Positions 24,334-27,525 of a stretch of DNA of 27,525 bases are shown here, in pieces (within the stretch, counting starts at the first letter, position 1; every line of letters begins with the position of its first letter). The stretch spans positions 1 through 27,525 of the forward strand of contig JBBDSJ010000091.1 of the NCBI GenBank assembly GCA_040905025.1. Direction: 5' to 3'. The position numbers and the translations under genes were made by a program. Origin of the DNA: JBBDSJ01 sp040905025. GTDB taxonomy: Bacteria > Pseudomonadota > Gammaproteobacteria > Methylohalomonadales > Methylohalomonadaceae. The notes under the pieces were generated by a model, which was not told the origin of the DNA, ran no database searches, and worked only from the letters and a program-made list of their open reading frames with translations.

Positions 24334-26495
24334 ATGGACGAACAACACCGTAATGCCCTCAAACCCGGCAGCCGCCTGGAATGGTATGAGATCCTGCATG
24401 TCATTGGTCAGGGCGGTTTTGGTATCACCTATCTGGCCCGCGATACGCATCTGAATATCCGCGTCGCCATCAAGGAATACCTGCCGTCCGAGCTGGCGGC
24501 GCGTGATGCCAATGCCACCGTCAGTCCGCTATCGACCACGCATGGCGATCGGTTTCTCTGGGGCCGGGCGCGCTTTCTCGACGAGGCGCGCATGCTGGCC
24601 GGCTTTGACCACCCGAATATCGTCCGGGTCAATGCCTTTTTCGAGGCGAATAATACCGCCTGCATGGTCATGCGTTATGAAGCCGGCCAGAGTCTGCATA
24701 AGATTCTCGAACACTATGGCCGTCTGAATGAAGACACCCTGCAGGGTCTGCTGCATCCCCTGCTGGATGGTCTCGAGGTGATCCATGCGCAGCAAATCAT
24801 CCACCGTGATATCAAACCCGAGAATATTTTCATGCGCACCGATAACCGGCCGGTGTTGCTCGACTTCGGTTCAGCGCGCCAGGCGCTTGGTGCCGCCGAC
24901 GCTACGCTGACGATGCTGGTCTCACCGGGCTACGCGGCGATCGAACAATACAGCCGGGACAGTGATACCCAGGGTCCCTGGACTGACATCTACGGTCTGG
25001 CGGCCACCCTTTACCGCGCTATCAGTGGCAAATCACCGGCGGATGCCATGCAACGCAGCATCGCGCTGCATCATGATGAACCGGATCCACTGACACCACT
25101 GGCACAACTGGTAGATGGCGAATACTCGGCTGAATTTCTGGCCGCCGTTGACCAGGCACTGGCGTTCAAATCGGCGCAACGGCCACAGAATGTCAACGAC
25201 TGGCGAACGGCATTCGGCACCCGGCCAACGCAAGCGGCCCCACCCATCCTGTTGCCCGACGAGGAAGCAGTCACCCAACAGCCGGATGCTATGGCAGATG
25301 AAATGCCAGGCACTGGTGACAAGGCCGCCGGCACATTTGCCAACAGCACGCTGCCAGATACACACACCCGCCGGCTACCCGTCTGGCAACGGCTGAATGC
25401 CCGACAACGGCGACTTGGTTTTGCGGGTCTGGTCGTTTTAGCGATTATGGCTGCCGGTGCCGTCTGGTACTTTGTGCCAACGGCCAGTGAGACCCGGCGA
25501 CTGCCGATGCTTGCCGATCCGTTATTGAGCGGTGAGCGCGGCCCGATCATGGTGGTCGTGCCGGCGGGTCGTTATCTGATGGGATCGCCGGCGGCCGAGC
25601 CGGATCGTGAAGCTGATGAAGGCCCGCAAATCATGGTCGATATCCCGCAGGCACTGGCCGTCAGCCGCACCGAAGTGACCGTCGGCCAGTTCCGCCAGTT
25701 TGTAAACCACGCCAATTACGTCACTAAAGTCGAACAAACCGGCGGCTGCCATCACCGCACCGATGTCTGGATCCAGTATTCGAGCCTGAGCTGGCGTAAC
25801 CCGGGATTCACCCAGGAAGATGATCATCCAGTGGTCTGTGTCAGCCGCAATGATGCCAATGCCTATGCCGAATGGCTGGGTGCGCAGACCGGCCGGGACT
25901 ATCGTCTGCCCACGGAAATTGAATGGGAATACTTTACCCGTGCCGGCAACACGGCCTCGCGCCACTGGAGCAACGACCCGGCAGCCGCCTGCACTTATGC
26001 CAATGTCGCGGATCAACGCACCGCCAGCCTGATCCCGAACATGAGCGCCCATCCGTGCCAGGAGGATGCGATTTTCACGGCGGCGGTGCGCACGCACCAG
26101 GCGAATGCGTTTGGTATTTACGACACGCTCGGCAATGTCTGGGAATATACCAGCGACTGCTGGANNNNNNNNNNNNNNNNNNNNNNNNNNNNNNNNNNNN
26201 NNNNNNNNNNNNNNNNNNNNNNNNNNNNNNNNNNNNNNNNNNNNNNNNNNNNNNNNNNNNNNNNTTTGGTATTTACGACACGCTCGGCAATGTCTGGGAA
26301 TATACCAGCGACTGCTGGACCGAACGCCTGGATTCGACCGACTGCAAGGGCCAGGCGGTACGTGGCGGCTCCTGGAGCTCGCCACCGCGCTACCTGCGCT
26401 CGGCCAATCGCACTGAAGATACACGCGGCAACCGTTCGGATTTCGGTTTTCGTCTGGTGGCCAAGGTGTCTCTGGGTGAACTAAGTGAAGAATAA
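24334..26495 (+). CDS. Transmembrane Ser/Thr kinase with C-terminal FGE/C-type-lectin-fold domain (interrupted by an artefactual gap)
   Basis: An N-terminal Hanks-type kinase: glycine loop IGQGGFG from G25, K47 in VAIKEYLP, HRDIKPEN with D159, K161 and N164, DFG at 177, all intact. A Pro/Thr-rich linker and one membrane helix (about 361-382) follow. From about 400 there is an SUMF1/FGE-sulfatase-type domain (MGSPAAEPDR, EVTVGQFRQFV, RLPTEIEWEY, YDTLGNVWEY, VRGGSWSS, GFRLVAK) that would be periplasmic. The two catalytic cysteines of true formylglycine-generating enzymes after RGGS are replaced (Ser and Leu), so this domain probably binds rather than oxidises. The run of N at 26165-26264 shifts the frame in these coordinates. 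Removing the 100 N and one copy of the duplicated 55 bp restores one 668-residue frame ending at 26495. AAGGGG lies close before the ATG. Confidence 0.88.
26110..26319. other. Scaffold gap flanked by identical 55-bp ends
   Basis: Bases 26110-26164 and 26265-26319 are the same 55-base sequence (start TTTGGTATTTACGACACGCT) on either side of exactly 100 N. This is the mark of two contigs that overlap by one assembly k-mer but were joined with a placeholder gap. No real sequence need be missing. Confidence 0.9.
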
Positions 26496-26590
26496 TCCGC
26501 CTTTTCCGGCTCCGCCCGGCGGCTACGCTGTTATTCATCCCTGACCTTGGTAAAATCAAATGTCCCTGTTCACCACTCAATAACCAACTT

Positions 26591-27525
26591 ATGCCCCGTC
26601 ATACCGATTGCGCGCTCTGCGATACCCACAATGTCAGTGTTGTTGCCGACACTGACCGCGATGGCAACCCGTTACAAATGGTCATTTGCGACAGTTGTGG
26701 TCTGGTATGGGTAGACCCTCGCCCCAGCGATGCCGACATCAGCACATTTTATAGTGACGACTACCGCTCCGCCTACAAGGGCGATGTCGAACCAAAACTG
26801 AAACATTGTTATCGCGAAACAAAACGCGCGATACAACGACTGCAACGCTTGTCCGAATGCTATCAGGCCAATGACAACATACTGGACATCGGTGCGGGTG
26901 CGGGGTTTTTTGCCTACGTGGCAAAACGTAACAACATCATTATTGATGGCATTGAACCCAACAAGGGCTACGCCGGTTTTGCCCGGAACAAACTGGGCCT
27001 GGAGGCTGTACAGATTGGCTATCTGAAAGATTGCCTGAATTTCAATCATTACAACATCATCACGATCAACCATGTCTTCGAACACTTGCCGGAGCCACTG
27101 GCGGCACTGCAACACATGCATAAACTGCTTGTGGAAGATGGCAAAATTATTCTTGAAGTACCGAATATCATGGCCACATACCATGCCCCGCATAAAGTAT
27201 TTCATATTGGGCATCTGTATTGGTACAGCACCAGAACGCTCGCCGCTATACTGGCCAGGGCAGGGTTCAGGGTGGTTGATCAGATCCTGACAAAAGACAC
27301 GCAGCATATAAATATCATTGCTGAAAAAACCGGTTCAACAGAATTCAGCTCGCCGGGCGCAAGCCATGCTGTTGAAATCAAGTCCTTCCTCGCCAACAGG
27401 CGCCCGCACCGCCACTATATTTCCCCTGTTCCCTACCGCCGCTTCCTGAAAAAGGCCTACGGTTATATCGATGAACAACGCTATATACGGGATTATTCCA
27501 GTAAAATTGAGCTGATTGAATCAAT
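26591..27525 (+). CDS. Class I SAM-dependent methyltransferase with N-terminal zinc ribbon (partial, runs off window)
   Basis: The frame is open from ATG 26591 to the window edge (311 codons). The N-terminus carries two Cys pairs, C7-x2-C10 and C33-x2-C36 (VICDSCGL), followed by the VDPRPSDADISTFYSDDY segment typical of methyltransferases acting in sugar or O-antigen pathways and related UbiG/Methyltransf_12-type proteins. SAM motif I is LDIGAGAG from residue 98, then the acidic GIEPN, then the HVFEHLPEPLAAL block and a late GKIILEVPN strand. The product downstream of about 250 (FLANRRPHRHY, RRFLKKAYGYIDEQ) is not recognised. It may begin a cell-surface polysaccharide locus beyond the window, but this is inference. 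No strong ribosome-binding site is visible. Confidence 0.82.
   Translation, partial: MPRHTDCALCDTHNVSVVADTDRDGNPLQMVICDSCGLVWVDPRPSDADISTFYSDDYRSAYKGDVEPKLKHCYRETKRAIQRLQRLSECYQANDNILDIGAGAGFFAYVAKRNNIIIDGIEPNKGYAGFARNKLGLEAVQIGYLKDCLNFNHYNIITINHVFEHLPEPLAALQHMHKLLVEDGKIILEVPNIMATYHAPHKVFHIGHLYWYSTRTLAAILARAGFRVVDQILTKDTQHINIIAEKTGSTEFSSPGASHAVEIKSFLANRRPHRHYISPVPYRRFLKKAYGYIDEQRYIRDYSSKIELIES

Noticed and set aside
25923..26495. Separate short gene crossing the N run
   Set aside because: It is the displaced 3' part of the kinase/FGE gene caused by the artefactual gap.
26672..27307. 211-codon minus-strand open frame
   Set aside because: It lies wholly opposite the methyltransferase, which has clear zinc-ribbon and SAM-binding motifs.

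Overview
The window reads as a draft-assembly scaffold from a gammaproteobacterium of roughly 50-55% GC. The evidence is a Pil-Chp-type chemosensory operon, an LpxR-type outer-membrane lipid A deacylase (so a Gram-negative outer membrane), a DUF3429 inner-membrane protein and a TldD/TldE pair. I cannot name the order with confidence. There are no rRNA or tRNA genes, no intact insertion sequence and no CRISPR array. One 100-N gap (26165-26264) is an assembly artefact: the same 55 bp lie on both sides of it.

Layout. 1-3834: a possible gene tail, an unknown protein and an SDR oxidoreductase on the minus strand, a repeat-rich intergenic region (about 1490-1770), an AcuC/HDAC-like deacetylase on plus, and a secreted beta-propeller (Vgb-like) on minus. 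3835-4358: a gene-poor gap. 4359-19304: one long plus-strand run of ten genes. In order these are an ISL3-transposase-derived zinc-finger protein with five tandem ~90-residue repeats; a FIST-like protein; a response regulator with an extra N-terminal domain; a PilH/CheY-like receiver; a PilI-like CheW; a PilJ-like MCP with almost no periplasmic part; a 1408-residue ChpA/PilL-like CheA hybrid; a receiver-Ser/Thr kinase fusion; and a TldD/TldE pair. 19305-22250: a terminator, two small minus-strand coiled-coil proteins, a MerR-family regulator and a remnant of an ECF sigma/anti-sigma pair. 22379-24194: an LpxR-like gene, a possible orphan RNA with a good terminator, and a DUF3429 gene. 24334-26495: a membrane Ser/Thr kinase with an extracytoplasmic FGE/C-type-lectin-fold domain. 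26591-end: a SAM methyltransferase that runs off the window.

How the genes may work together. The 4359-16538 block looks like a variant chemosensory pathway. The candidate input proteins are cytoplasmic: a FIST-like protein, a repeat protein built on a domesticated transposase DNA-binding domain, and a nearly sensorless MCP. CheW and the ChpA-like kinase form the core. The outputs are two stand-alone regulators, the C-terminal receiver of the kinase and a receiver-Ser/Thr kinase. No CheR/PilK or CheB/ChpB is present. Tight spacing links the TldD/TldE genes to the same run. The combination of an ISL3-derived repeat protein, a FIST-like protein, a chemosensory core and a receiver-kinase is the strongest candidate here for an undescribed system. 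Its function is inferred from context only.
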